NCBI GenBank assembly: GCA_017559135.1
Contig: JAFYSZ010000006.1
Coordinates: 248,001-312,000, forward strand
DNA from: Bacteroidales bacterium
Lineage (GTDB): Bacteria; Bacteroidota; Bacteroidia; Bacteroidales; P3
Direction of reading: 5' to 3'
Length of the DNA: 64,000 nucleotides
The notes beneath the pieces were generated by a model. That model saw only the letters and a program-made list of their open reading frames with translations. It searched no databases and was not told the origin of the DNA. Position numbers and translations under genes: made by a program. Position 1 is the first letter of the stretch. The number at the start of each line of letters is the position of its first letter. This document shows, piece by piece, positions 1 to 9,438 of the stretch.

Positions 1-3000
1 TATTCTACATTAGGTCGCTTATATCTTAAAGATAGTTATTGGGAAGGTAAAGGCGGAATAGTAAATTGGAGTAAATTAGGATTACCACAAGATGATGTTT
101 ATGTGGAACTAAGTACTTATTCTGCAAATCTAAATCGTGCATATTTATTTGCTGATAGTGTTTCGTTTACAAACAAGAATTATTTTTCTTATAAGTTGAA
201 AGGTAGTTTTGAAGACAGATGTAGTAGTAAGAAATCAAAGGAAACTTATCCTAAATTCGTTTCATACGAAAAGGCAGAGATGATAAAAAATCTTTATCCC
301 GATGTTGATTATGTTGGAGGCTTTACTCAACAAGGAGGAACAATACTTGGAACAGGCGATGTGGTAACTCCTGCTGAGCTTCGCTTTTATAAAAATGGTA
401 AAATTTACGTTAGAGCCTCAGCAATTGAGCATCCTTTTAGTAGAGATGGTATAATCACAAAAGATTGTAAAGTTACAATTTACACAAATCAAGATTCAAT
501 ATATCACCCGAGCACAAAACTGAATTTTAATAAATCAACTCGTCAATTATCTTTTACAGATTACAGAGAAGGTATATCTGCTAGTCCTTGGGTTGATAGT
601 TATCATTGCGTGGATATTTACACCGAAGCAGTATATGTACATTTAGATGACACGAAAATAGAATTTAGTGCGATAAGAGGTCCAAAACGTGAAGCTTTTG
701 CAGTAATTGAAAGTAATAATTACTATTCTGAAAATAAATGGAAAGAACTTCAAGGAATAGAATCGGTGAATCCGTTGCATAGAGTTAAGCAATTTACAGA
801 CAAATACCAAAAAAATGAATTTACAGTAAAGCAATTTGCAAAATTTATCAATTTAGATCAAACGCAAGCAAAGTTAATGCTGATGAATTTGGCTTTAAAT
901 GGATTTATTGTCTATGAAAGTTATAGAGAAACAGCAATAGTTAAACAAAAATTATATGACTATATTCTTTCAAAATCTAAAAAAATAGATTACGATGCTT
1001 TGAGATTTGTTTCTGCAATAAAGGGAGAACCAAATATTGTATTGAATACCACAGATATGGACTTGCAAATGAGAGGTATAAAGACATTTACTCTAAGCGA
1101 TACACACAATGTTATAATCCGTCCAAACAATGGAGCGATTAAAATGAAGAAAAATAGAGATTTTGAGTTTGACGGAGAAATCAAAGCAGGATTAGTTAGG
1201 TTGAATGGTAAGAATTACAAATTCTCATACGATAATTTCTCTCTTGATTTACCAGATGTAGATAGTTTAAACTTCTATGTACATTTATTTGAAGACACAA
1301 CAAAGTTTGTGATGTTGCAAACACCAATTCAAGACTTGCAATGTAAACTCGTAATAGATGCTCCAAACAACAAGAGTAGTATTAAAAAATTAAAAAACTA
1401 TCCAATCCTATCTTCATTGAACGAAAGTTATGTCTATTATGACTATGAAAATATACAAGATGGCGTTTATAAACGAGATAGCTTCTATTATAAAGTAGAT
1501 CCTTTTGAAGTAAAAAATCTATACCGATTCCGAACAGATAGTATCTTCTTTACAGGAGTATTTAAGTCGGCAGGAATTTTTGAAGACATAGATCAACCAC
1601 TTCAAGTTATGAGAGACTATTCTCTTGGCTTTAAAATAGAAACCCCATCAGCAGGAATGCCAACCTATGGAGGCAAAGGACAAATTTATAAGTCAGTAGA
1701 TTTGAGTTGTAACGGTCTTTTAGCAACAGGATACTTAGATTACCTTGCTTCAAGAACACATTCTAAGAAATTTGTCTTCCACCCAGACTCAATGTTCTGC
1801 GAAACACAAAAATTTAATACCTTCTCAAAAGGAGCTGTTGGGGCAAGCGTAGCATTTGCTGATGCAACCACAACCATAGCACAAGAAAGTTGGTATCCAA
1901 AATCTGATTATATGTTAATAGAACAAAAAACCGAACCATTTGCTATGTATGATTCGGCTGCTGTTCATAGTGGTTCGTTAATAGTTTCGCCAAAAGGATT
2001 AACAGGTAAAGGAAAAACACAAAGTGAAGAACTAATAGTTACATCGGATTACACTCGTTTCGGACAAAAATCATACGCTGCTGACACCTCTTATATAACT
2101 ATAAATGCACTTGATGGAAATTCTGTTGCATTTGAATCTGGTAATATAAAATCTCTTGTAGATTTCACAGAACAAAAAGGATATTTCACATCTAATGACG
2201 GAGTAAGAAAGAATGAATTACCATTTTTGCAATATGCTTGTTACATTGACAAATTTGAATGGGGAATGCAATCTAAATTATTAGCATTAACCGATTCGCA
2301 ATCACCAAAATTAGGAGATTTTGCAAGCAAACCACTAAAAGAAGCAGTAGATTTACCACACCCTGGTGCTAAGTTTATTTCTCAACACCCTAATCAAGGA
2401 GGATTTACTTTTAATTCACCAAAAGCATACGTAGATTTAAATAAAAATAAATTGTTTACAGAAGATGTTTACGTTATAAAATGTGCCGATATTGCTATTA
2501 GACCATCAGATGGTAGCATAACAATATATCCTGGTGCACAAATGGATACATTAGATGATGTTAAAATCTTAGCAAATACACAAAATAAATTACACGAAAT
2601 TTATGATGCGAGAATTTTTGTTGAATCTGCTAAATTATATTCTGCAAACGGATACATTGATTACGTAGATGAAGACAATAAAAAACAACAAATATTCTTA
2701 AAAGAGATAAATCCACTTAGTGGAAACACAGTTGGAAAAGGTAAAATCAACAAAGACGAAATTTTACATTTGAGTTCAGCTTTTGATTTCTTTGGAGATG
2801 TAACCTTAAATGCAGTTGATTCAAATTATTTGTTTGAAGGAGGAGTGCAACTTTCTACAAATTGTTATGCAGACGGCTCTGCTTGGATTAAATTCTCTGC
2901 AAAATTAGATCCAAAACACATTTACATTCCAATTTCCGAAGCACCAGAAGATGTAGAAGGTAGAAGAATTACAACATCTATAATGTTTAATGAAGCAAAC

Positions 3001-3927
3001 TTAGAAGCAAAAACAGCATTTTTGACTTATGATGAAGAAAGAGACAATGTAATGTTGAAATCAAAAGGATTCTTAACCTATATTAAAGAAGAAAATAAAT
3101 ATTACGTAGCCTCAAAAGAAAAACTTGAAGATAGAGCAAATATAGATGCACCATATCTATCATTTAACAAGACAAACTGCAAATCAGAAGGAGAAGGAAA
3201 AATTCAAATAGGTTTTTCACCAAAAGATTTAGTGAAAACAAATAACTATGGTAAAGTAACAGTAGATTCAGAAGGCGAGGCAAAACTAAAAATGGCCTTA
3301 GCACTTGATTTTCCATTTGAACAAAAAATCATAGACCTGATAGGATTAGAATTATATGAAGACTTAAATCTATCGCAATTTGAATTTGAAACCTCAGGCT
3401 ATAAAAAATATCTATATTACCTATTAGGAGAAGAAGAAGGAGACGAATGGTATGTAGATTTGCTTGCAACAGGAGAATGGAAAGCACTACCAAAACAAAT
3501 GAAGAATAAAATCTTCTTCCCAGAAGTGCAATTAGAATGGGATCCTGTACTTCGCTCATACATAGGTAAAGGAAACTTCCAATTAGGTACAGTAGGAAAA
3601 TACCAAGTTAATAGAACAATAAGAACACGCATTCAATTACAAAAAGGAGCCTTAGCACCGACACTAAAAATTTACATAGAAGCAAGTCCTGATCATTGGT
3701 ATTACTTTGAATACAACGGATCGGCAATGGACGTTCTTTCTTCTAACGAATTGGTTAATGAAAAAATCAATGAAATTCCAAGAGAAGACAGAGAATTTAA
3801 AACAGAAGGAGGAAAGATTTACGTATATAGAGTGGCGACTCCTGCTCAAAAACGGAACTTTATAAGAACCATTGAATTGGGACAAGAAGAAGAATATGTA
3901 GAACCAGAAACAGAAGAGGAGGAATAA
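1..3927 (+). CDS. Very large conserved-type hypothetical protein, 5' end outside the window
   Basis: The frame is open from the first base of the window, so the gene begins upstream; the GTG at 103 is only an internal codon. At least 1308 residues are visible. I do not recognise a domain. The protein is rich in Asn, Lys, Tyr and acidic residues, has no membrane segment in the visible part, and reads like a secreted or periplasmic beta-rich protein. It ends in a Glu-rich tail. It is followed after 4 bases by plsY, whose ribosome site GAGGAGGA lies in the last codons of this gene, so the two are probably co-transcribed. Function is unknown. Confidence 0.85.
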   Translation, partial: YSTLGRLYLKDSYWEGKGGIVNWSKLGLPQDDVYVELSTYSANLNRAYLFADSVSFTNKNYFSYKLKGSFEDRCSSKKSKETYPKFVSYEKAEMIKNLYPDVDYVGGFTQQGGTILGTGDVVTPAELRFYKNGKIYVRASAIEHPFSRDGIITKDCKVTIYTNQDSIYHPSTKLNFNKSTRQLSFTDYREGISASPWVDSYHCVDIYTEAVYVHLDDTKIEFSAIRGPKREAFAVIESNNYYSENKWKELQGIESVNPLHRVKQFTDKYQKNEFTVKQFAKFINLDQTQAKLMLMNLALNGFIVYESYRETAIVKQKLYDYILSKSKKIDYDALRFVSAIKGEPNIVLNTTDMDLQMRGIKTFTLSDTHNVIIRPNNGAIKMKKNRDFEFDGEIKAGLVRLNGKNYKFSYDNFSLDLPDVDSLNFYVHLFEDTTKFVMLQTPIQDLQCKLVIDAPNNKSSIKKLKNYPILSSLNESYVYYDYENIQDGVYKRDSFYYKVDPFEVKNLYRFRTDSIFFTGVFKSAGIFEDIDQPLQVMRDYSLGFKIETPSAGMPTYGGKGQIYKSVDLSCNGLLATGYLDYLASRTHSKKFVFHPDSMFCETQKFNTFSKGAVGASVAFADATTTIAQESWYPKSDYMLIEQKTEPFAMYDSAAVHSGSLIVSPKGLTGKGKTQSEELIVTSDYTRFGQKSYAADTSYITINALDGNSVAFESGNIKSLVDFTEQKGYFTSNDGVRKNELPFLQYACYIDKFEWGMQSKLLALTDSQSPKLGDFASKPLKEAVDLPHPGAKFISQHPNQGGFTFNSPKAYVDLNKNKLFTEDVYVIKCADIAIRPSDGSITIYPGAQMDTLDDVKILANTQNKLHEIYDARIFVESAKLYSANGYIDYVDEDNKKQQIFLKEINPLSGNTVGKGKINKDEILHLSSAFDFFGDVTLNAVDSNYLFEGGVQLSTNCYADGSAWIKFSAKLDPKHIYIPISEAPEDVEGRRITTSIMFNEANLEAKTAFLTYDEERDNVMLKSKGFLTYIKEENKYYVASKEKLEDRANIDAPYLSFNKTNCKSEGEGKIQIGFSPKDLVKTNNYGKVTVDSEGEAKLKMALALDFPFEQKIIDLIGLELYEDLNLSQFEFETSGYKKYLYYLLGEEEGDEWYVDLLATGEWKALPKQMKNKIFFPEVQLEWDPVLRSYIGKGNFQLGTVGKYQVNRTIRTRIQLQKGALAPTLKIYIEASPDHWYYFEYNGSAMDVLSSNELVNEKINEIPREDREFKTEGGKIYVYRVATPAQKRNFIRTIELGQEEEYVEPETEEEE

Positions 3928-3931
3928 TACA

Positions 3932-4600
3932 ATGACAATCACAATCACCATACCCGTAATATTAGCCTTAATAATAGGTGTTGTAGTAGCCTATTTATTA
4001 GGCTCAATTCCATCAGCAGTTTGGATAGGTAAGTCCTTTTACGGCATAGATGTAAGAGAAAAAGGAAGTAAAAATGCAGGAGCAACCAATACAATAAGAG
4101 TATTGGGTTTGCTTCCGGGTATTTTTGTTCTTTGTATAGATGCTTTCAAAGGTTGGTTAGCAATTTACCTATCACGATACTTTGGAATGGAAATAGCAAA
4201 TAGCGATTATATGATTTTATATCAACTATTGATAGGAATATTCTGTGTAATAGGTCACGCATTGCCGATATTTGCAAATTTTAAAGGAGGAAAAGGCGTT
4301 GCAACTATGCTCGGAATAGTAATAGGCTTATTTGTAAAAATCATACCTCTTGTTTTAGCAGTTTTTATCGTTGTTTTCATTCTCTCACACTATGTTTCGC
4401 TTTCTTCAATGAGTGCAGCAGTATCATTTCCTATATTTTACTGCATAAGATGTGTGGTTATAGATGAAAAAATCAACTTAATAGAATTGGGATTTGCAAT
4501 ATTAGTTGCGATATTCATACTATGGACTCATCGCAAAAACATAAAACGATTACTAAATCACGAAGAACCAAAATTTAAGTTTAAAAAAACAGTAGAATAA
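3932..4600 (+). CDS. plsY: Glycerol-3-phosphate acyltransferase PlsY
   Basis: PlsY transfers the acyl group of acyl-phosphate to glycerol-3-phosphate at the inner membrane, giving lysophosphatidic acid for phospholipid synthesis. The 222-residue protein is a multi-span membrane protein of usual length. Visible family motifs are GSIPSA (residues 24-29), the loop KGSKNAGATN (44-53) and GHALPIFANFKGGKG near residues 108-122. The ATG is 4 bases after the preceding stop, with an AG-rich ribosome site inside that gene's end. The M3 peptidase gene follows after 28 bases in the same direction. Confidence 0.95.
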   Translation: MTITITIPVILALIIGVVVAYLLGSIPSAVWIGKSFYGIDVREKGSKNAGATNTIRVLGLLPGIFVLCIDAFKGWLAIYLSRYFGMEIANSDYMILYQLLIGIFCVIGHALPIFANFKGGKGVATMLGIVIGLFVKIIPLVLAVFIVVFILSHYVSLSSMSAAVSFPIFYCIRCVVIDEKINLIELGFAILVAIFILWTHRKNIKRLLNHEEPKFKFKKTVE

Positions 4601-4628
4601 TAAAATAATAATTAACACAAAAAAAAGT

Positions 4629-6731
4629 ATGAGAAAAACACTTATGACAATTTTAGTATCAGGACTTGTTTTGGCATCTTGTTCTCAAAAACAAGGCTCA
4701 GACAATCCTTTGTTACAAACATGGGATACCCCGTTTGAAACAGCACCTTTTGAAAAAATAAAGGTAGAACACTATTTGCCAGCATTTGAAGCAGCAATGG
4801 CAGAACATGACAAAGAAATCCAAGCAATAATTGACAATGCCGAAGCACCAAACTTTGACAATACAATAGCAGCATTGGATTACAGCGGACAAACTCTTTC
4901 AAAAGTTGCAGGCGTATTCGGTAATATGATGGCAGCAAACGCATCAGAAGAATTGCAAAAGGTAAATGAAAAAATTGGACCAATGATGGCAACACATTCT
5001 GATAACGTTTCTATGAACGCAAAACTATTTGAGAAAATCAAAGCAGTCTATGACGCAAAAGATTCTCAAAAATACACAGGCGAACAATTAGCATTATTGG
5101 AAAAAACTTACAAACAATTTGTACGTTCAGGTGCATTGCTTGATGCAGCAAAACAAGAAGAACTAAGAAAAGTAAATGCAGAACTTACAAAAGTAGAATC
5201 AAAATTCGATGCTAACCTTTTAAAAGAATCAAAAGCATATCAATTAGTTATAGACAAAGAAGAAGACCTTAAAGGCCTACCACAAGGCGAAATAGAAAAA
5301 GCCTCAGCATTAGCAAAAGAAAAAGGAAAAGAAGGAAAATGGATATTCACTCTTGACAATCCTTCATTCATTCCTTTCGTTACATACGCTGACAACAGAG
5401 ATTTAAGAAAAGAAATCTTCAACGCAAGAGTTAATCGTTGCAACAACGGAGGCGAAACAGACAACAATGCATTAGTAGCACAAATGGCAGAACTTCGTGC
5501 AAAGAAAGCACAACTTTTAGGATATGAAACATTCGCTCACTATCAATTAGAAGAAAGAATGGCAAAAGAACCAAAAGCAGTATTTGACCTATTAGAAAAC
5601 CTATTATCATATTCAGTAAAAGTAGCAAAAGAAGAAGCAGCACAATTCCAAGCAATGTTGTCAAAAGACGTACCAGGAGCAACATTAGAAGCATGGGATA
5701 TGTATTACTATGCAGAAAAAGTACGCCAACAAAAATATAACTTTGATGCAGAATCTACACGCCCTTATTTTGAAATCAACAACGTAAGACAAGGTTGCTT
5801 TGACGTACTTACAAAACTTTATGGCATTAGTTTTGAAGAAAGAAAAGACGTTTCAGTTTACGCAGAAGACGTTTTAGCATTTGAAGCAAAGAACGAAAAA
5901 GGCGAACACGTAGGAATACTTTATTGGGACCCTTATACAAGAGAAAGCAAACAAAGTGGAGCATGGTGTAACGAATACAGAGGACAATCACGCAAAGACG
6001 GAAAGAACATAACTCCGATAATAACAGTATGTTTCAACTATGCAAAATCTCCAAACGGCGTAACAACACTTACAGCCGATGAAGCATTGACAGTATTCCA
6101 CGAAATGGGACACGCAATTCATCAATTACTTTCAAATTGCACATATCCATCAGTTTCAGGAACAAACGTGGCAAGAGATTTCGTAGAATTACCATCACAA
6201 ATCTTAGAACACTGGTGCTTACAACCAGAAGTATTGAAAATGTACGCTAAGAACGAAAAAGGAGAAGTGATTCCACAAGAAATAGTTGCTAAGATGGAAG
6301 CAGCAGGCAACTTTAACCAAGGATTTATGTTTAGCGAAATATTAGCAGCCTCTTACTTAGATATGTGTTTCCACTCTGTAAAAGCAGGAGAAAAAGTAAA
6401 CACACAAGAAGTTGAAAAATCAGCAATGGCAAAAATAGGAATGCTATCTCAAATCCCTCCAAGATACCGTTCAACTTACTTCTCACACTGCTTTGGTGAT
6501 GGAGGATACAGCGCAGGTTACTATTCATACACTTGGAGCGAAACATTAGATGCAGATGCCTTTGAAGCATTCAAAGAAACAGGTAATATATTTGATCCAG
6601 CAACTGCTGCAAAATTCAAAACCCTTTTAAGCAGCGGTAGCACCAAAGACGCAATGCAACTATACAAAGACTTCCGCGGAGCAGAACCAGACTTAAACGC
6701 ACTACTTCGCAACAGAGGTTTAATAAAATAA
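4629..6731 (+). CDS. M3 family zinc metallopeptidase (peptidyl-dipeptidase Dcp-like), lipoprotein
   Basis: This 700-residue protein has a lipoprotein signal with the lipidated Cys at residue 18 (LASC), so it is probably exported and membrane anchored. The M3 zinc site is complete: HEMGH at 491-495 and the third ligand Glu in FVELPSQ at about residue 520. The length and the C-terminal block with SHCFGDGGYSAGYYSY match the Dcp/oligopeptidase A branch, which removes dipeptides or cleaves short peptides. It is the last gene of the run, followed by a strong hairpin at 6771. Whether it acts as a dipeptidyl carboxypeptidase or a general oligopeptidase cannot be told from sequence. Confidence 0.92.
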   Translation: MRKTLMTILVSGLVLASCSQKQGSDNPLLQTWDTPFETAPFEKIKVEHYLPAFEAAMAEHDKEIQAIIDNAEAPNFDNTIAALDYSGQTLSKVAGVFGNMMAANASEELQKVNEKIGPMMATHSDNVSMNAKLFEKIKAVYDAKDSQKYTGEQLALLEKTYKQFVRSGALLDAAKQEELRKVNAELTKVESKFDANLLKESKAYQLVIDKEEDLKGLPQGEIEKASALAKEKGKEGKWIFTLDNPSFIPFVTYADNRDLRKEIFNARVNRCNNGGETDNNALVAQMAELRAKKAQLLGYETFAHYQLEERMAKEPKAVFDLLENLLSYSVKVAKEEAAQFQAMLSKDVPGATLEAWDMYYYAEKVRQQKYNFDAESTRPYFEINNVRQGCFDVLTKLYGISFEERKDVSVYAEDVLAFEAKNEKGEHVGILYWDPYTRESKQSGAWCNEYRGQSRKDGKNITPIITVCFNYAKSPNGVTTLTADEALTVFHEMGHAIHQLLSNCTYPSVSGTNVARDFVELPSQILEHWCLQPEVLKMYAKNEKGEVIPQEIVAKMEAAGNFNQGFMFSEILAASYLDMCFHSVKAGEKVNTQEVEKSAMAKIGMLSQIPPRYRSTYFSHCFGDGGYSAGYYSYTWSETLDADAFEAFKETGNIFDPATAAKFKTLLSSGSTKDAMQLYKDFRGAEPDLNALLRNRGLIK

Positions 6732-6770
6732 GACTTTAAGAAAAATAAAGTAAAGAAATAAGACGTGATT

Positions 6771-6815
6771 AAAGCGTAATAAATGAGAAAAAATCTCATT
6801 TATTACGCTTTCTTA
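6771..6815 (+). terminator. Strong stem-loop after the M3 peptidase gene
   Basis: Perfect 18-bp inverted repeat (6771-6788 with 6794-6811) around a 5-base A loop, followed by a short T-rich stretch. It separates the peptidase from the rloA promoter at 6828. Confidence 0.8.
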
Positions 6816-6827
6816 TTGAAAAATTAC

Positions 6828-6835
6828 TATTTTTG
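6828..6835 (+). promoter_or_regulatory. TAnnTTTG -7 element of rloA
   Basis: TATTTTTG, the Bacteroidota primary-sigma -7 element, 15 bases before the ATG at 6851. The resulting leader would be only about ten bases. Confidence 0.65.
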
Positions 6836-6850
6836 CAAAAAAAAAGAGAA

Positions 6851-8125
6851 ATGTTAGTTAATTTTACCGTAAAAAATTGTCGTTCCTTTAAGGAAGAATG
6901 TTCGTTTAGTATGGAGGCTGCTTCAATCAAAGAGCATAAAGAATCTGTAATTAATAGAAATAAGTACAAATTGTTGCCTGTGGCTGTCTTTTATGGAGCA
7001 AATTCAAGCGGAAAAAGTAATTTTCTAACCTCTCTTCTTAGGATGAGAAGTATGGTTATTTTAGATAGTCAGCTTAATCCTGGACAAAGTTTGCCGTACG
7101 ATCCATTTGCTCTTGATGAAACATCAAAAACTCAACCAACATTTTTTGAAATACAATTTATATACAAGGAAACACTTTACAGATACGGATTTGAATATAA
7201 TAAAGTGGAAATTGTTTCAGAATGGTTATATGAGAAGAAGTTTGGAGAAAAAGAATATGAATTATTTATTAGGTCAGGTATAGAAATAGAGGTTAATGAA
7301 AAGAGATTTTTAGAGGGTAAACTTATAAAAGAAAATAATTTAACTTCCCCAAATCGTTTGTTCCTTTCTGTAGTAGCACAATTCAACGGTGAAAAATCTA
7401 AATTGATTTTAGAATGGTTCCAATATTTTAATGGATTATCAGGTCTTAATGATAAAGGATATGGTAATTTTACTTCTGAAGTCTTTTTGAACGAACAATA
7501 CTCCGATATCGCAAATAAAGTTCAAGAGTTTTTTAATGATTTACAATTAGGTTTTTCTGAATTTTCAGTTTTAGAAAAAAACATTCCTCAGAATTTAATT
7601 AAAACTATGCCAAAAGAATTAAAGGATTTAATTAAAGGTGATGAGGATAAAGTAGTTATGCGAGATGAATTAACTACTCATAATATTTACAATCAAGAAA
7701 ATGAAAAAATAGGAACTGAAAAATTCTCTAAAGATAAAATGGAATCAGAAGGTACTAAAAAGGTAATATCTTTATCTGGTCCTATTTTTGCTACATTGAA
7801 AAGCGGAGGAATATTAATTGTAGATGAATTAGATGCAAAGTTACATCCTTTATTAACTCGAAATATAGTGTTGCTTTTTATGGATCCTGAAAAAAACACG
7901 AATGGGGCACAGCTTATTTTTGCTACACATGACACTAATTTATTGGATTTAGCCATTATAAGACGAGATCAAATTTGGTTTGCAGAAAAGGATAATGTTG
8001 AATCAACAGATATTTATTCTCTTGTAGAGTTTAAAGACGAAGAAGGGAAGAAAGTTCGCAATGATTGTGATATTAAATGTAATTATATAAAAGGTCGTTA
8101 CGGAGCTATACCATTTATTAAATAG
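6851..8125 (+). CDS. rloA: AAA/ABC-type ATPase of a two-gene defence pair (RloA/AbiLi-like)
   Basis: The 424-residue protein has an ABC/SMC-like ATPase fold: Walker A GANSSGKS (residues 49-56), a signature-like SEGTKK region, Walker B ILIVDELDAKLHP with Asp325-Glu326, and an H-loop FATHD with His360. This is the RloA/AbiLi family, whose members pair with a RloB-type protein in phage defence and abortive infection. The ATG at 6851 is chosen because it fits the promoter at 6828; the upstream in-frame TTG at 6833 lies within the promoter element. The RloB-like gene follows after 9 bases. The family name rests on pattern recognition and gene order. Confidence 0.85.
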   Translation: MLVNFTVKNCRSFKEECSFSMEAASIKEHKESVINRNKYKLLPVAVFYGANSSGKSNFLTSLLRMRSMVILDSQLNPGQSLPYDPFALDETSKTQPTFFEIQFIYKETLYRYGFEYNKVEIVSEWLYEKKFGEKEYELFIRSGIEIEVNEKRFLEGKLIKENNLTSPNRLFLSVVAQFNGEKSKLILEWFQYFNGLSGLNDKGYGNFTSEVFLNEQYSDIANKVQEFFNDLQLGFSEFSVLEKNIPQNLIKTMPKELKDLIKGDEDKVVMRDELTTHNIYNQENEKIGTEKFSKDKMESEGTKKVISLSGPIFATLKSGGILIVDELDAKLHPLLTRNIVLLFMDPEKNTNGAQLIFATHDTNLLDLAIIRRDQIWFAEKDNVESTDIYSLVEFKDEEGKKVRNDCDIKCNYIKGRYGAIPFIK

Positions 8126-8134
8126 AAATTAACT

Positions 8135-8875
8135 ATGAGTATAAAAGACGTAAGAGGGAAAAGGAAAAAACCTTCTGCTCAATCTGGTCGTAAAAATAAT
8201 AATAAATCTAATTTTTATCGTTTTTTTATTGCTTGTGAAGGAGAAAAGACAGAAGTAAACTATTTTAAATCACTTATAAATACTATGTCTCATGTCATAG
8301 AATTGGACAAAGGTTATATTCAAGGTTTTGGAATGAGCGAAAAAGCATTGTTAGACAAAGCAGATGAAAAGAAAAAAGAATTAGAAAGGAAGAATAATTT
8401 TGAATTTGATAGTGCTTGGATAGTTTTTGATAAGGATAATTTTAAATCGGATTTATTTAATGCAGCCATAAACGAATCTAAAAACAAAGACTTTAAGAGT
8501 GCATGGACTAATGAAGCCTTTGAATTGTGGTATTTGTTGCATTTTAATTATGTAAATACAGCTATGTCCCGTGATCAATATGGCAAAAAACTTACTGAAT
8601 TTATTAAAGGGAAAGGGGAACAAGGATTTAAGTATGAGAAAAATGATGAACATATCTATGGATTATTACAAAAATATGGTAATGAAGGAGATGCTATAAA
8701 ATATGCTAAAAAATTGAGAGAAATTTTTGATAATCAAAAATATGCAGACCACAATCCTTGTACGTGGGTTGATGAATTAGTCAAAGAAATAAAAGGTGCT
8801 AATGATGTTAAATTTCAAATAAAATCTCCCAAAGATTTTTTTAATGAAATGAAAGTAAATAAAAATTGTTATTAA
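8135..8875 (+). CDS. rloB: RloB-like protein with TOPRIM-type acidic motifs
   Basis: A 246-residue protein with a basic N-terminus. CEGEKTEVNYF (residues 34-44) supplies the TOPRIM-type Glu at 35 or 37, and VFDKDNF (97-103) supplies the Asp-x-Asp pair at 99 and 101. This is the RloB (AbiLii-like) pattern. The family is thought to be the nuclease-like effector controlled by the upstream ATPase, as in other ATPase-TOPRIM defence pairs such as PARIS and OLD. It sits 9 bases downstream of rloA in the same transcript. The target is unknown. Confidence 0.85.
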   Translation: MSIKDVRGKRKKPSAQSGRKNNNKSNFYRFFIACEGEKTEVNYFKSLINTMSHVIELDKGYIQGFGMSEKALLDKADEKKKELERKNNFEFDSAWIVFDKDNFKSDLFNAAINESKNKDFKSAWTNEAFELWYLLHFNYVNTAMSRDQYGKKLTEFIKGKGEQGFKYEKNDEHIYGLLQKYGNEGDAIKYAKKLREIFDNQKYADHNPCTWVDELVKEIKGANDVKFQIKSPKDFFNEMKVNKNCY

Positions 8876-8935
8876 AAGCCAAAAAGAAAGTCTATTCTTT
8901 GCAATTATATTAAGATTATAAGAAGAGAATATAAA

Positions 8936-8971
8936 AAATCCGCAGTGCTATAACAAAAGCATTGCGGATTT
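8936..8971. terminator. Bidirectional terminator between convergent genes
   Basis: Inverted repeat 8936-8949 with 8958-8971 (one G-T mismatch). On the minus strand it is followed by TTTTTT, the stronger polarity, which ends the leftward lipoprotein operon; on the plus strand it ends rloB. Confidence 0.75.
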
Positions 8972-9050
8972 CTATGATTTAAAAAAATATTTCTATGAAA
9001 TAATTTTCTAAATCTATGAAATATTTTTCTAAATCATAGAAATATTTTAG
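8971..9050. repeat. Tandem AT-rich 21-bp repeat, four units
   Basis: Units begin at 8971, 8992, 9013 and 9034, exactly 21 bases apart. The core is TCTATGAAATATTTTTCTAAA; the first and last units are degenerate. The last unit nearly matches the third unit of the array at 51877-51939. Confidence 0.75.
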
Positions 9051-9073
9051 TGTGTAGTTTTTTTCTGTTTTTG

Positions 9074-9421
9074 TTATTTAAATTGAACAATGTCTGCTGT
9101 GGCTGTTACGGTTTTTACACTTATGATTCCAAAAAATGTTGTAAAGGATTTTGTTATAGAATAGTTGGTTAGGGCTTGATTTGGTTGCAATTTCGCTGAT
9201 ATTCTTAAACGATCTATTGCTTTTTGTTCGGGTTTGCCTCCGAAAAGTCCTAAGAAATAGGTTGTAGAGGCTTGTTCTCTAACTGTTTTTACGTATTCAA
9301 AGTTTGCAGCGTTTAATATGGTGTTGTTACTTATGGTATCCAACCCGCTAAATGTGGCACAACTTGTAAATCCTAATGTTATCGCAATTGTAACTAAGGC
9401 TAAAATAATTTTTCTCTTCAT
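9074..9421 (-). CDS. Small secreted lipoprotein, Bacteroidota type
   Basis: The 115-residue protein has a lipoprotein signal with Cys at residue 21 (LGFTSC). The mature part contains NAANFEYVKTVREQASTTYFLGLFGG, a pattern I associate with small Bacteroidota lipoproteins of unknown function. It is the last gene of a leftward run, 17 bases after the M50-like gene, and is followed by the repeat array and the terminator at 8936. No function is assigned. Confidence 0.8.
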   Translation of the reverse strand: MKRKIILALVTIAITLGFTSCATFSGLDTISNNTILNAANFEYVKTVREQASTTYFLGLFGGKPEQKAIDRLRISAKLQPNQALTNYSITKSFTTFFGIISVKTVTATADIVQFK

Positions 9422-9438
9422 AATAATTTTATTTTTTA

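Noticed and set aside
4642-4995. Minus-strand open frame of 117 residues opposite the M3 peptidase
   Set aside because: Leu/Phe-rich antisense shadow of a well-supported gene, with no promoter or family match.
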